From Rhododendron vialii (Eukaryota > Streptophyta > Magnoliopsida > Ericales > Ericaceae), in NCBI RefSeq assembly GCF_030253575.1, contig NC_080559.1, positions 35,964,501 through 36,028,500 on the forward strand: DNA of 64,000 bases, read 5' to 3'. Positions 50,501 through 63,886 of this stretch are shown here, piece by piece. Below the pieces are notes generated by a model. That model searched no databases. It was given only the letters and a program-made list of their open reading frames with translations, and had not been told where the DNA came from. Positions within the stretch are counted from its first letter, which is position 1. Each line of letters starts with the position of its first letter. The position numbers and the translations under genes were made by a program.

Positions 50501-53500
50501 CCTCTGCAATAGCGGCCCCCCTATACCAATGCCCATTTCTTAAACAAATTGGGTTTTCCTTGAAAGATTAACAAGAACACATGCTGACCTTAAAAAATGT
50601 CATTGACCAGAAAGTGTGTTCAAACTAGATGAACTGTTGGCATTGTGTATGTGTTTCATATATTTGCATGTTCCACGATGGCTGGGTTGTAAATCCACCT
50701 GCTCAAGGAAGTTGTTTAGCTTGGAATGTGTTTCAACCGAATAGTTTCATATTTAAAGCTTAACACATAATAGAGATTCCACAATGTACACATCTTTCCT
50801 AGTGTTGTCTTAAGGCGTATTGGAGAAATAGAGATTGTCTCACATCAGTTAGTTATCAATTCCGAAACTAAGAACTAGTTTTTGACCTTTGCTAGCCTCT
50901 CCACTTATTGCTAGTTGGTTTTGAGTTGGATATTATCGTCGTATCAGAGTGAGTTTTCCAGAGGCTTTTGGGCGAGACTCTGGATTAAGATTTTGAAGGC
51001 TTAACATGGTATTAATGTCATGATGTGTTAAGATATTTATTCTGTTGTTGCACTGGGAGAATAGTACATTGGCTGTGTTTGGTCCCATTTAACGAATCTG
51101 ATGGAAGGGTAAGTGTAAACAAACCTAATTTTAGCCAATCTTTTGTGTAAAAAGTTGCTGCTCTCAGACTCAAACCTACCTTCTCGTGCTTGTCAGCCAA
51201 GTCTTTTACCTTTTCTGTAAGCAATGCCCATTGTTGTTGGATTGTGCTGATTGGAAATAGGTTCAAAAGGAAATAGATGAAAATGTTTAGTTGGATAAGT
51301 TGATGCCCTTGCAAAATGTAGAGAATGATTTGCACCGTGCTGCTACTTGTTTTGTGCTGTACTTACATATATCTTAAATTTGCAGCTTCAAAAATTTCGT
51401 GATGAACTTAAGAACCGTTCTCGTGTTCTGAAGAAACTTGGCCATATTGATGCTGATAGTGTTGTCCAGTTGAAGGGACGGGCAGCCTGCTTGATAGACA
51501 CAGGAGATGAACTCCTTGTCACGGAGTTGATGTTCAATGGTGAATAACTTTATCCTTCTTTGCAGAGTATAATGTCGATTAGGGTTCACTGCTGCATCAC
51601 AAATAGAAAATAGGATTATGAGGTAATTTGATAAACCCTGACTGAGCCAGCCCCAACATGCAATGGCAGAGCTACCAAGAGGCCTTTTAAAATTGCACTT
51701 ATACTGAGAGCTTTAAGAAGGGTTTTCCAAAGTTACCCAAGAAGGTTTTTGAAAAATAATTACCTATAGGTTCAACTTCTTTTTTCCAATTTGTACCTCC
51801 CCATTGATTTTTGTTTTCCCATAAATCACCTGGTAGATGTTTAACCGATTGTCCTCTTTCTCTCTCACGTGGTCGGCGGTCCTTTCTTCTACGCTGTCTT
51901 TTCTTCCTACCAATGCACTATATTGAGGAAGACATTTTTTAAATACGATTGGGACTATCAGGCGTAGTTTTCAAAGTATGAAAATTCATCGAGCGCAGTG
52001 GTAAATCAAATTTTCATCTTGTCGACAAGGCTTAAGAAAGGGAGGCAGATGATGCTTTTAACTACCAAAACATTAAACTTGATTGTATCGTACAAAGTAA
52101 GATTTTTCCCATACTAAACTTAAGTCTTTGCTATGCCTCCGCCAACACGTCAAGAGCTTGATATGGCCATGGCCATTGGATGCGTGTGAAAGTCGGCAGA
52201 GATTTACGTTTGCATGCTAATGAAATTTGTACTTGTATGAATTTTAGGAATATGTTTGTTCAATTCAAAAACTTTATGCAATCAGCCAGCCTTTACTATT
52301 TGTAGTTAGTTAAATCATTGGATGCTTGAGATAAATCTTGGCGCTGGACTGCAAACTGAGTTGTTTGAGGTCCATTCCGACCTCATAGTCCTATTGTTTA
52401 CAAGTATAATTTTGGGTAGCCTTTAATTGGAACAAATCAAGAAATTAGGCCACTCTTCCTAAATGGACGGGTTCTGAATGATTTTGTGATTTAGGTACCT
52501 TCAACGATCTTGATCATCATCAAATTGCAGCTCTTGCTAGTTGCTTCATTCCAGTAGACAAATCAAGTGAGCAAATACAGTTACGGGCAGAACTTGCTAA
52601 GCCATTGCAACAACTGCAAAACAGTGCGAGAAGAATAGCAGAGGTATGCTAAGTTCTTGCCCTTTGGGTTCATTTTTTGAGATAGTCCTTTGTTTATTTT
52701 AATGAGTTGGTTTTTATTTTGTTGCAGATACAACATGAATGCAAATTGGAAGTAAATGTAGATGAGTATGTGGAGGCAGCCGTTAGACCATACTTGATGG
52801 ATGTCATATACTGCTGGTCAAAGGTCGATTTTTTTTTACAATGTTAACTCGGTGTATCTTAATCTTTTGCTTTATTCAGTTAAAGAGTTGCTACAGTGCT
52901 GTTTACTTTAGCCAACGTAACCAATTGACTGACCAGTGAACTATATTCACCATGGAAATTACTAACCACTACACGGTAATAGCGTCCATGAAATTCCTAG
53001 CCTCAATCTCTGTACTCAATGGCTCTGGTCCCAAGGACAAGGTTGGTGGCAAAGAAAGTTTTTTTTGCGATTTTTGAAATCTCAAGAAAAGAAAAACCTA
53101 CCTTCTGATATAAGTGATGTGAAAAACTCTCTGCTAGAACCCTTGCTAATAAAAACAGACAACGAGTCATTCAAAATACTAATACCCAGCACAAGATTGG
53201 TTATTTGAATACTAATACCCTATACATTATATTTGGAAGAACTTAATAGATGCCTGTCTAGTTGGAATGTTAATTTATAAACTGTATGGTTGGATTCAAG
53301 TCGGTTGTGTTTGATTTGGATTCTCAATTTTCTTTTTCATATGGTCTTTCTTTTTCCCCTTTTCTCCAGGGAGTATCTTTTGCGGAGGTTATACAAATGA
53401 CGGATATATTTGAGGGCAGTATTATACGGCTCGCTAGAAGGCTTGATGAATTTCTGAACCAGGTTAGTGGATCAGAATCTGTAGAAATTCTTATTCTTGT

Positions 53501-54298
53501 GATTTCTGAAAAGATGTTGAAGACCAATTATTCAATGCTCATGTTCTCATGGCCTATATTCAGTTTGGGATATGTGAATTCCTATTCTTTCCTTAGTGCT
53601 ACCTTCCTTTGGTTTACTTCGTTTTTTATCTTTTCTAAAGTGGAGAAGTTCTATTTTTTTCAGCTTATGTTATATAGATCTCATCTTCTTGTTGCAGTTG
53701 TAAAAAGTCCTCGTTTCTACGCTTTGATTCATTGAACTTGTTTTGTGTCTTTGGGTGTGTGCTTGCTGTGTCCGGTGGGTGTGTTGCCTGGAAACCCTTT
53801 TTCTGTTAATACTTGAAATTACTTGCAAATTAATCTTTGGCATTTCCAAAACGCCTGAGAAATTGTGAGTGCAAAGAATATCTTTGCCATCTTGAGTCGT
53901 TGAGCTTGTTTCCCTTGAGATTGCAAATGTTGTTTCCGTAATTATTAGCTTCTTTAATTCTTTGTCACTTGTTCATGAATAGGACATTGATGGGCTTTTG
54001 CTCAAAGAAATCACTAAATCCACAGTTTTCGTGGCTGTTCCCTCTGTTTGGATCCCACTCATGTGAGAGGGAGGGCTATGGATCCATTTTAATAAATTCC
54101 TTTGGTTGCTGTCAAACTGCTTTAAAAAGGAATGTTAGGTTATTTTCAATTTGCTTGTTCTCTTTTTAATATTCGAGACAATTACAGTTGCATGGTGCTG
54201 CTAATGCTGTGGGGGAAGCTGATTTGGAGAAGAAGTTTTTGGCAGCCAGTGAAAGCCTTCGCCGAGGTATTATGTTTGCCAATTCCTTGTATCTGTGA
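44589..54298 (+). CDS. HEN2: HEN2, nuclear exosome-associated DExH RNA helicase (MTR4-like)
   Basis: Ski2/MTR4-type 3'-5' RNA helicase of the nucleoplasmic exosome (NEXT-like complex in plants). Sixteen exons, all in phase: 44589-45569, 45737-46051, 46191-46295, 46392-46460, 47626-47793, 47878-47949, 48026-48142, 49026-49250, 49371-49529, 50013-50102, 50261-50353, 51386-51539, 52495-52643, 52728-52823, 53370-53462, 54188-54298; 998 aa (Arabidopsis HEN2 about 995). Motifs: Walker A AHTSAGKT (103-110), DEIH (194-197), SAT (225-227), later [13 protein letters not shown] (motif VI). Then the KOW/arch insert ([17 protein letters not shown]), and a C-terminal DSH block ([15 protein letters not shown]) ending FANSLYL. 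Start at the first ATG of a Lys/Ser-rich N-terminus. HEN2 rather than MTR4 is judged from the N-terminus and remembered similarity. Introns carry LINE and SINE pieces but splice sites look intact. Confidence 0.95.
46640..46770 (+). mobile_element. Possible LINE 3' tail in HEN2 intron 4
   Basis: GGTGTATAGGGCG ... GTATATGGGTGGCA ... ending in TTATTTACTTATCAACAAAAAAA, like 3' ends of plant L1 elements. No coding part; tentative. Confidence 0.3.
48215..48715 (-). mobile_element. 5'-truncated L1-type LINE fragment in HEN2 intron 7
   Basis: A minus-strand open frame (48399-48668) reads like the extreme C-terminus of plant L1 ORF2 ([22 protein letters not shown], then a short tail). A poly-T tract at about 48219-48234 on the plus strand equals the LINE poly(A). 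It is antisense to HEN2 and outside any exon. Confidence 0.75.
50392..50528. mobile_element. Au-like SINE in HEN2 intron 11
   Basis: Contains the Au-SINE-like words CCAATCATTGGGGGTATGAG and GATTGTAGACAGACCTAACC. It is flanked by near-identical copies of ATGCC(A/C)ATTTCTTAAACAA (about 50373-50391 and 50529-50547), a probable target duplication of about 19 bp with one mismatch. No coding. Confidence 0.7.
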
Positions 54299-55271
54299 AG
54301 TGTTGTGATCCTCTGCAGGATCGTTGCACTAACATCTCAAAGCTGTCACATTCCTGCTGCTGAAGTTCAAGTCATTGTAGTTAAGAATGCGCGGTTTTGG
54401 CGGCTTCTTACACAATTGTTCTTATTAGAGCATCTCCATTGGACTTATTAAATCATTTTTAAGGTAGTAGTCCAATTTGGCTGTTGCAATTTTATCCTAG
54501 TCAACTTGTTGATCAATAGTGTTTGTAAACTTGGAAAAAATTATCATGATCTCAAGAAAGAGAAAGAATCATAAAGGTTCCATGTAAGTGATAAAAAAAC
54601 TCACCACCTCTGTTTTTATCTTCTGGTCAGTTGCTCAGCATGTGAAAACTTCATCGTCCCTAGTTATTTTCGTTTTTCTTTTGTGACCACTGCAAGTTCT
54701 CTATAAATTGTGAGTTTACCCAAGAGTATACTAGTATAACCAAAAAACTGCGTAAAGACCTTAAAAGTGATGGCTTGTTTTTTGTTAGCAACGAAATGGA
54801 AGGCACACAAGGACACTTAATTAATGTCATATACTAACTTTTCCCTAGGACCAATGGTGTTTGGGTTAGGGAAATCAAATGAAAGGAAAATGAAGACAAA
54901 TTTAAATTCTTTGGTTTCTGTTTTCTTTATTGAGATGTGAAAACGAGAAAACAGGAAAATGCTTAGGACATAGATTTGTTCAAAGCCATTCAATGCTTGT
55001 AGCCTTTACGTGCTTCAATTGGTTAAGATGTGTCTGTTGTTGTTCGTGGCAGGATACGCATGCATGTGACATTGCTCTATTAAAAAACTGTGACCAATAA
55101 AAGTAATTTCGCTTCCCCTTTCCCTTTTCCTTTTCCTTTAGGTTGATAAATACATTAAATATTACAAAATGCTGAATAAAGAATCAAACCCAGAGAAACA
55201 AAGGGAGAGAAAAAAAAAGATTACACCCTCCAGAGAAGACATGGTGCAAGTTCAACTAACACACCACCCCA

Positions 55272-55286
55272 CCCCCCCCCCCCCCC
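55272..55286. repeat. C15 homopolymer
   Basis: Fifteen consecutive C on the plus strand, preceded by CACCCCACC-type repeats. Confidence 0.9.
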
Positions 55287-56679
55287 TTCTGATTAATCTT
55301 CATCAACCCCAGCAGTCTCGGTCTCAAAACTAAACACCAATATTCTTGGGTTTGGTATCACTAGTGTCTTATCCATCTCACAATCGGCTGATATTCGCCT
55401 CCCGGCACCCAAAAGGTCATGTTTACTTTGCCAAGAACGGTGTGCTCATCTGCCGTAAAGATCACCTCAACATGTCTGGACCTTAGTCACACAGTTCGCT
55501 GGTGGAGGGTACTGCACGCACACTCAGATCGCAGTCTGACAAATTTGATGAAAATTCACAAACTCAAATTGTCAAAGTCTGAACTGGTTCCAATTTAGCC
55601 ACGGATTCAGAGGTTCAGCCAGTAAAAATATGACACAAGGCACATATATCAGAGGGAGTTGTTTAATTTCTCTCATTCATCAAGTCTGTCTTGTGACTTA
55701 CTGATGCGTGCACACATACCTATCAAGTTATGAGTTATGACTAGTGCTGCTTGAGAATTGAATTGAAGAGCTTACTAAAAGTAGTTGTAATTTATGCCTT
55801 TTGTCCGTCCAAGTACTATTGTATTTCGAATATCAATTCTCCCGGGTCGTCTGGGCTTTTGGTTTATCATATCTGTGTGTTGGAAACAAAAAAAGAAAAA
55901 AAATGCCAAAGGTATGGCCTCGGGGCTTGGGCCATTATACAAAGAGAAAATCGTAGCTAAAGGGGGGGAAGAATTGATACAGCTAGCTACAGGTCAAACG
56001 AACGAAAGATATATTAAGCAGAACAGTCATTCATTCTCTTCTTGCTTGTAGTCATCTGCAGAGCAACTAGATAATGGTCAAGGAAAATTCGGCAAAGGGA
56101 AAAATGGCCGCCATGGTCAGTCATTATAAAAAGCGCAAGGGGGTTTGGCAATGATACGAAAGAGACAAAGGAGGAGAAATATTGATGGAGAGGGCTTGGG
56201 GTTGGGTATTTCCCCCCCTCCTTTTAATCCTTCAATATGCCCGTAATCTTTTGTAGGAATAGGAATTTGATTACCAGGAATTAAATTTCTAGTAATTCGA
56301 CACCCAGAGTAATTCTATTCTGACGTTTGGATTAATTAAGTAATCTTCTTTAGGAATCATTTATTTTGAAAACATACTAAAGTCAAACGTTTTTTTTTTA
56401 TATTAATCAAGTCAGGAATCCAAGATTCCCATGGGGCGGGAGGGATCAGATTCCTCCTGTATTCAGGAATGCGATTTCTTCTAGATTGGAAGATCAGTAA
56501 TCTCATTTCCATTCTCTCTTCACAAACATATGAATGTTAGAGTTCCGGAATCACATTCCTATTCCCCCACTAAGATACTTGCCATCCAAACACAATCTTT
56601 AGGAAATCAAATTGGGTTTAATCTGTTTTTGATCAAAAGGTTCTCTATTAGAGTACACACCAGTAAGTCCTAGCTCCGG

Positions 56680-58095
56680 ATCTAACGTCCTTGCAGCGCG
56701 GGAAAGCACTGCAACTTCCAGTGCTCCGAAACGACACCGTCCAAAGGAAGTACTCCGTATAATCCACTGCTTTTATTTGTGAAGGCCATTGGAAGTACTC
56801 CGTATAATCCACTGCTTTTATTTTGTGAAGGCCAAATGGCCAATCATCCAAGTTTGTCCGGTCAATTAAAAGTCAAGTAATTGATTGCAATATTTTTCAG
56901 TCAATATATTTTTACTTTTCTTTTATTAGTATTGTTGAGACAAATATCAAAATTCTTTATTATTTTCATCTCATCACATAGGTAATTCCAGTAAAATATG
57001 ATCACACATTGGTAGTTATGCCATTTGGATACAATTATTTGAACAAAATAACTATAAATTTACTAATAGGAAAATAGATGATCAACAAGTGATTTTTTTT
57101 TTTTTTTACTTCAAGGTGCACAAGCTTGTCCAAGTAACTACGGAGTAGTTATGCCGAGCAAAAAAAAAAAAACTACGGAGTAGTTATCAAAGAATATACA
57201 TACTTTATGATTGTTACTTTATCCCAAATGCTATGATTATTTCGATGTGATTGTGCTTAATTGTAACTCATATTTTACGGTCACAAATAATTAGTGTCCC
57301 GTTATGTTAAATTCCTAGACTTGCCACTGAATACGCCGGATGATGCACCCCATGTAGACAAATTTTGCATCCATATTTATTGCACACAAACAACCTTCCC
57401 CCCACACACACACACAAAAAATAAAACAAACAAAAAAACAAACTTATTGCACAAAAAATCTCACCAAGATCTAGTATTAAACAATATTCAAATTGCACAA
57501 AAAATTATTTCGATAAGTACCTTATCTTTCAGTTTGAAAAATGCACCTAGTTTCATAAGGGACTAACTTTATTGGATGGATGGAATAGTTATTTTGTGTA
57601 GATAAATGTGTGTCCCACTTACATAACTATCAATGTGTGATCATATTTTGCTGGAATTACCTTGTGATGAGATGAAAATAATAACAATTTTTGATATTTG
57701 TCTCGATAATACAAATAAAAGAAAGTAAAAAATAAGGAATTAATTTCTACACTTCTTTATTTTTTTTATAATCACACTCCTTTTTTGGATTTTAGTGTTG
57801 AAAGTGTGTGTGTGTGTGTGTATGTATATATATATTGCTAAAAGACAAAAAAGAAAATGTGAATATCAAAAAATAGAATGTAGAAAACAATTTCCAAATA
57901 TATTGACTGAAAAATATTCCAATCAATTGACTTTTCAATTGACCGGACAAACTTGGATATTGACCATTTGGCTTTCACAAATAAAAGCAGTGGATTATAC
58001 TTCCTTTGGACGGTGCCGTTTCGGAGCACTGCAAGTTGCAGACAACTTGCAGTGCTTTCCCAGCGCTGCAGGGACGCGAAATCCCCTAGCTCCAT
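56680..58095. repeat. Long inverted repeat (foldback) of ~1.4 kb
   Basis: Left arm about 56680-57065 and right arm about 57575-58095 in opposite orientation, sharing GCACTGCAA, GTGCTCCGAAACG, CACCGTCCAAAGGAAGTA, TATAATCCACTGCTTTTATT, TTTGTCCGGTCAATT, and TATGATCACACATTG. The left arm contains an internal tandem duplication of about 40 bp (56750-56830). The spacer (about 57066-57574) is unrelated. No clear target duplication was found; it could be a transposon or an inverted segmental duplication. Confidence 0.8.
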
Positions 58096-58486
58096 CCCGG
58101 AAAGAATCTTTGTTTTATTTATTTAAGTCACCCATCTGTTCAGAGCTTCCTGTTAAAATTGCTCCAAGCATTGGAGAAAAATGCCCACAAACCAAACTAA
58201 CCCTTATGGGGAAATACTGTAAACATGGGCAACTTCAAAGTTCAAGTTGTCAAAATATTCGAAGAGGAAGTTGCATAAACCTTGTTGCTAGAACAGGCAT
58301 CTTATTTTGTACCCAAACTAGTTGAGACATCCAACAGCTCTGCTTTTTTATGCACTTGCTGAAGAACTGAATTCAAATCACTCGTTTATGTTTTGTACTC
58401 GTTCAACAATTGTGGTTAGAGATATCTTCAAACTTCAGCCTGCAAAAATAAGAAAGTAAAATAAGCTTCCAGGAACCTCATAACTT

Positions 58487-61400
58487 TTAGGAATGGATGA
58501 TTAATGTTGAAGTCGGTAATGCTTCCCCATCCATACTTGATCTTCTCTCAGAATGAGATGAGGAGCTCAAATGGCTCTGTGAACTTTCAGATCCAAATGG
58601 TCGCAATATTGGGTCACTTACATCCTGCAAAAAATTCAGCATTATAAATTTGCATATACTCTCTCAGGTGGTCCAGGGCATCTGTGAAATTGGGGAATCG
58701 TTTTACTATGAACAATTCCAACATGGTCATTTGACTGCAAAATTAACTCACTTTGAATCACTTAAAAAGAGCTACTTTGAACACATTGCAAATATAAAAG
58801 AGAAAAAAAAAACAGTCTATTTCCAGGCATTAGTGACTCACTTGGGATGTTGCGGAGGCTTGGCTCTGACTTGGTGAGGTTTCTGGTGTACTGCCGCCAC
58901 CCAGCATCATGAAACAGTTAGGCATCTTTTCTTCACCAAGGGCTTTCAACCTGTTAAGCTCAGGTAACACAACGGTCTTAAGGTCTGGTCTATCTTTTCG
59001 CCTCAGCTCTGCACATTTAAGAGCTAGCTGTGCAAAGCTCAATGCCTGTTCCACTGGCCAGTCAGGGATAGATGGATCAAGAAATTCAGCAAAAATACCC
59101 TTGTCAATAGCCCGTTCAACATGGTGAGTCAAACCCATTGGGGGCTTGGCTGTAACAATCTGAAGCAGCATGATACCTAGTGAATAGATATCGGACTTTG
59201 TTCCTAGCATGCCGGTTTGCTGGTACTCTGGGTCTATGTAACAGAAAGTTCCTGCGGCTGAGGTCATGTGGTATACAGTTACACTGTCTGCCACGTTTGG
59301 AGGGACCAGTCTGGCTAAGCCAACATCACTAATCTTGCTGACAAAGTTAGAGTCGAGGAGAATGTTTGCAGGTTTTAGGTCACGGTGAACTATGGGTTCT
59401 GGCTTTGTCTGGTGGAGGAAAAGAAGGCCAGTCCCAATTTCTGCAGCTATTCGAAACCTGAGTTGCCAAGGAAGAGGTGGTGTGTTCCCTCGCCTAAACA
59501 GACGATCTTCTAAGCTCCCATTTGCCATGTAATCGTAGACTAGGCAACCGTACTCTGGACAGGCTCCCAAGAGGAGAACCATGTTGGGATGGCGTATGCA
59601 ACTTAGGACTTCAACCTGCACTATAGACCAGACAAAATAAGCATAACAAAAATCAAACCAAACCAAACCAAACAAATCTAAGCCTCATGACCGAGCGGCG
59701 ACCTCCCAATTGTGGTCAGCAAACAAGCATGACGAAAACTTGTCCTATAAGATGACTTAATAAGAAAGTAAGAAGATGGTATCACCGTATCGGCATGGTC
59801 AGAGGCTGATACAGTTTTGGGTTTTTGGTTCCGTACCCTATGGTTTATTCTTCTTTTTATGTTGTATTAGCATACGAGTTTACCTGGTTATGGTATTTTC
59901 TAGATGTATTTTTGTGAAAAACTTCCGCACCTCTTGCTGAAACTGTGATCTTCCTTGAGCTGCATCGGGACGAAGAACTTTAACTGCAACTGGTGTATGA
60001 TCCAAAAAACACTTGAACACTGGCCCATAACCACCTTCCCCAATTTTGAGAGAGATTGAGAAGTGATCGGTTGCTGCTTCAATCTCCTCTATGGTGTATT
60101 TGCGGTACCTGACATTGCTTTGTGCCAGCACATCTAATACTTTCTTCTTCTCTTTAGCTTCTTTGAGTGCTTTCATTTCAGCATTCTTTCTTTTCTGTGC
60201 TTCCAGTTCTGCAATCCTCTGAGCTGCTTCTGCTTTCTCAATAGCAGCCTTAGTCTTTGCTTTCTCTCTTTCTATAATTACCAATGTTGCTTCCCCAGCT
60301 AGTTGAGCCTTCCCTAATCTTTGTAGTTCCTCGTTTTTCCAATTATGAAGTTCCGTTGCCTGCACCAATTATGTTGTACAACTCATGCTGGGATGTATTC
60401 AGGACACTTAAGCCCAAGGAATTAATTTGACTTTTGAAAATTTATTGACATGTAGTAATTGCACCCTGTTTTGATAGACTATTAAAGTATTCAGAATTTT
60501 AAGTAACGGCTTCAAAACTTGCGACCACAACTTAGTACCTCGTGTTTTGCTGTGACTGCTTCTTTTCGTGCTGTGCTGTACATGTTTAGTGTCTGCTTGA
60601 GCTCTTGCTTCAGCCTCCTCATCTCAGCTTCCATCTCATCCTAGAAATTTGTACGGTATTTAGTGCAAGGGTTTGAATTACAGGGAAATTCAAACACTTG
60701 AGGAGCTTTTCCATCAAGTGACCTAAAAATTGGAAACCGAGGGATTCACTTTATTGTTGATGGATCCCATTTTATTAACATAGTTCTTCGTTGTTGTTAT
60801 TTGTCTCTCCTGAAACTTGTGAAAGACTTGTTAGAAAAAGATATGTGTTTGTCGGTAAATCTGAGGTTATGTAACATAACCTTAACAAGCCCTTCTTCTT
60901 GTTCTGTTGGGAAAATACACAAATGTTTCAAAATGGGTTAAAACTCCGATTTGGATTCTATCTCGTGGATAATCATAAGTACACTACTATGATTCAGGTT
61001 TAAGGAGCTCTAAAATTTGTCTGAGATATAAACCAATGTATAGGACTTGGGGTCAATAACTAGCACATAGCCCCACTTGATCTGCAACCTATGTTGCATG
61101 GATTTGTTCTAGTTGGGGTGTCGGGTGGTGCATCTGCATCGTATGCATCTAGTATCCTTGTTTAACTACGCATGCCCCATTAACCCTACCCCATTTTGAA
61201 CAAAAATTGATGTTTGTTAATTTTTTCCCACTCAACATTTTTTCTCGGATGCTTTTCAGCAACTATTGCTCGACTTTGCAGGCAGTCAATTCGTTATAGT
61301 TTGACGATTACATAACAGCAGTTGTAATCAGTTGCTGAAATAGCTTTGGATTTGTATACACATACCTGGTTTGACGATGACCAAGACATGTTGGCACTCT

Positions 61401-63886
61401 CTGAGCTGGATGAGGAGGCATGCGTATAGCCTAGATCAGATGACTTGGATGGCGAGAATTGGGACTCAAAGCTGCTTCTGTTGTCCCTGTCTGATGAGCT
61501 ATATGAAAGCAGAGATGCCACACCCGATTCTTGACTTGCCAAGGGAGATGCACACTTACTCTCGGTGGTTGGTTTGCTGTAGCTTACAAATGTCATGTCG
61601 GAATCAGTCGGTGAAAGGTCCACATATGATCTGCCTGAAGCTTTTCCTCTGTTAAATGGTGACCTGGATAAATGCTTTTCAGGTCAGTGATGTCATGGAT
61701 ATTTGAGGAATTTCTCAAGGGAAAGGAAAATGATAGGGAAACCAAATAAATAAATATAGTTTTTTTCCTGTTCCTTTCGCTTTATAAAAATCTCTTCGAC
61801 TCCACGACCAAATCACAGCCCAAGGTTTTATTGAAATAGTTTATTCTTCTGCATATTCTCTTTGCATTTGCAGATGGTGGCTTATAGGAATCCGGAGGCT
61901 TGTAGGAATCCACCAGCAGCAGCAAGTAGTATCCAACTAAAGATCTACTAGTCAACTATGCGACTTGGTGTGATCATTTGGACCAACCAAGATTCTGCAA
62001 CACCTGTGTTAAAGTGGTCTCGATAGGACCCAACTAGATTCTGCAGCAGGGCATAGAAGTTCAAGGTAATACATTTATTTCTGGTTTTGACAATATTATT
62101 GGTTGTTGCTTCTACTTTTGGTTGGATTTGGTAATACATACTTGATGTCTTCTGTGTCTTCAGTCAAGTTCGGAGGTACAAATGTTGTCCTCTCAGCTGC
62201 AGAAATGGATCCAGGTAGTTTCTCTTAGCAACAAAAAGACTCAGATCGGTAGGAGAGAAATGACAATGATAGAATAACAGAATTATACCTCTTGCGGTGT
62301 TGTTTTGCATGGGCCGTGCATCAGCTGGTCTAGGAGCTGGATTGCTTTGGATCTGTAATGGACGCAGAGGTGGGTTTGGGACTGGAATAGTGGCAGACTG
62401 TACTGATGAAATTCTGCCTTTGGAGATGACATATACATTGCAAAACTCTGGTGCCATTTTGGAAACATTGCTCGGAACATCTGAGGCCATGAATTTTCTG
62501 TCACAAAGTATTATCATTGGCAATTTTCACTGTAAGTGCTTCATGTCTTAAGCTGGGTGAATATATATACTAGTTGACAAATTAGGATCAAAAACCACTT
62601 TTCTTTCTTGTTAAGTGGTAGATTGAGGCTGTGTAAAACCCATATCATAAAGTATAGTAGTTTTTGCGAAACGAAATTATAATCACCTTCAATGGATTAT
62701 TCCTATGGCTAATGACAGGGGATCTTCTCTCCCAAAAAACAAAACACATCCATTTTGGCTAACCCAAATCACTCCTAGCTGCATGAGGTTGTGGCAATCT
62801 CTCCCGACCCATGAATCATGAGGTACAATTGTGCGGCTATCAGTGCATTGGAAAAGAGGGCATGTGTCAGTTAGATCAATTAACACCTTGGAGGAGGAGT
62901 TGAACTCCTGACCCTCCTTTCTCCTAGCACTTAATTAAATGCACCACCTGATGCCGTTGGGCCTAAGGACTCTTGGTGGCGTGTGTTTTTGTTGAAGGCC
63001 AGCCGTAGTGCGTGCTGGAGAATCATGGGTTTGGTTGTTTATAACTTTGTTGATAGGGAATGGGGAGGAGAATGTAGTCGTCCTATATCACTTATCCATA
63101 TTTTATTTGTGTAATTATGTGTTGAATCCTTTTAGAGCACCGGACTGGATAGATAAAACCCTGGGTAACACACGATACTTACATTGAAATAGAGACATAT
63201 CTACTCGTAACTCAGTCATGGACTGTTGTTCCCAGAGGTTGATTTTAAGCACCTTAGTTTTGACATCCATTTGAGTCTAGTTATTAGTAGTAGTACTTCG
63301 GTGGTTATTCTTTGAGGATCGAGGCAGAACTCATCCTTTCGAGAACTTGAACATTTTGCTTCCTCAGTGGTCACATTTGCTGCAGATCTGTTATGCGTAT
63401 GGGCGTTGTGCGCGTGTGAGAGAGAGAGAGAGACAGAGAGAGAGAGAGAAGGAGAGGGGGGGTTATTACTTGACAAAGCTATTCTTTGTGGGGGCAGCAA
63501 CCACCAGAGTTTGAACTAAGTTGAGCTTAACGTAATCACATATTGCTCTGGCTATGTCAATGTCTTCCATGATTACTTCGTTACATTTTATCTGCACGAT
63601 ATTAAGAACATAGGGCCAAATCAAATCATCAGAGAAGAAAACCGTCCAAATGAAAAAGAAAAAGAAAGGCTCAATGTTAGATATATAAATAAAACCAAAG
63701 GAATAGAAAGAAAACAATTGAAAGAGGAAAAGGAGAAACTAATGGCATAGTATAGTAGACTCACTTCCTTACGCGTACAAAATGCGCGGAAAGGAAGGAA
63801 CAACTCCTTGGCTTCATTTTCAACTTGGTTTTTATATACTTTTGCAACTCCACGATTCACATCACTCAGCGCTACATGGTTCCCCG
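58487..63886 (-). CDS. USP-domain protein kinase (U-box kinase relative without U-box), 5' part outside window
   Basis: Receptor-like cytoplasmic kinase combining an N-terminal universal-stress-protein fold with a kinase. Exons in window: 63765-63886, 63470-63591, 62289-62497, 62142-62196, 61366-61663, 60539-60640, 59931-60359, 58842-59615, 58487-58624; 2,249 nt, phases agree. In order: the end of the USP domain (HVALSDVN, CNEVIMEDIDIA, LVVAAPTKN), a Ser-rich linker, a Lys/Glu/Ala coiled coil (60100-60359), then the kinase: GEGGYGPVF loop, VAVKVL lysine, HRDLKPANILL, DVGL in place of DFG, GTFCYIDPEY. It stops at 58487-58489 with no C-terminal U-box, as in the At1g16760/At3g20200-type subgroup. 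DVG is usual in this family as I recall. The N-terminus is beyond the right edge. Confidence 0.92.
63418..63450. repeat. (GA)n microsatellite in kinase intron
   Basis: GA/CA-GA repeat about 20 nt past the splice donor of exon 63470-63591 (CT-rich in the kinase transcript). Confidence 0.9.

Larger units (their letters stand above)
54299..58486. other. Intergenic between convergent HEN2 and the kinase gene
   Basis: HEN2 3' region, then A/T-rich DNA, a C15 tract (55272-55286), a long inverted repeat (56680-58095), A/T and CA/GT simple repeats (57400-57425, 57805-57822), and the kinase 3' region. No gene recognised. Confidence 0.5.

Noticed and set aside
53286..53735. A 149-codon plus-strand open frame in the HEN2 region
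   Set aside because: Only 53370-53462 is an exon; the rest reads into introns on both sides.
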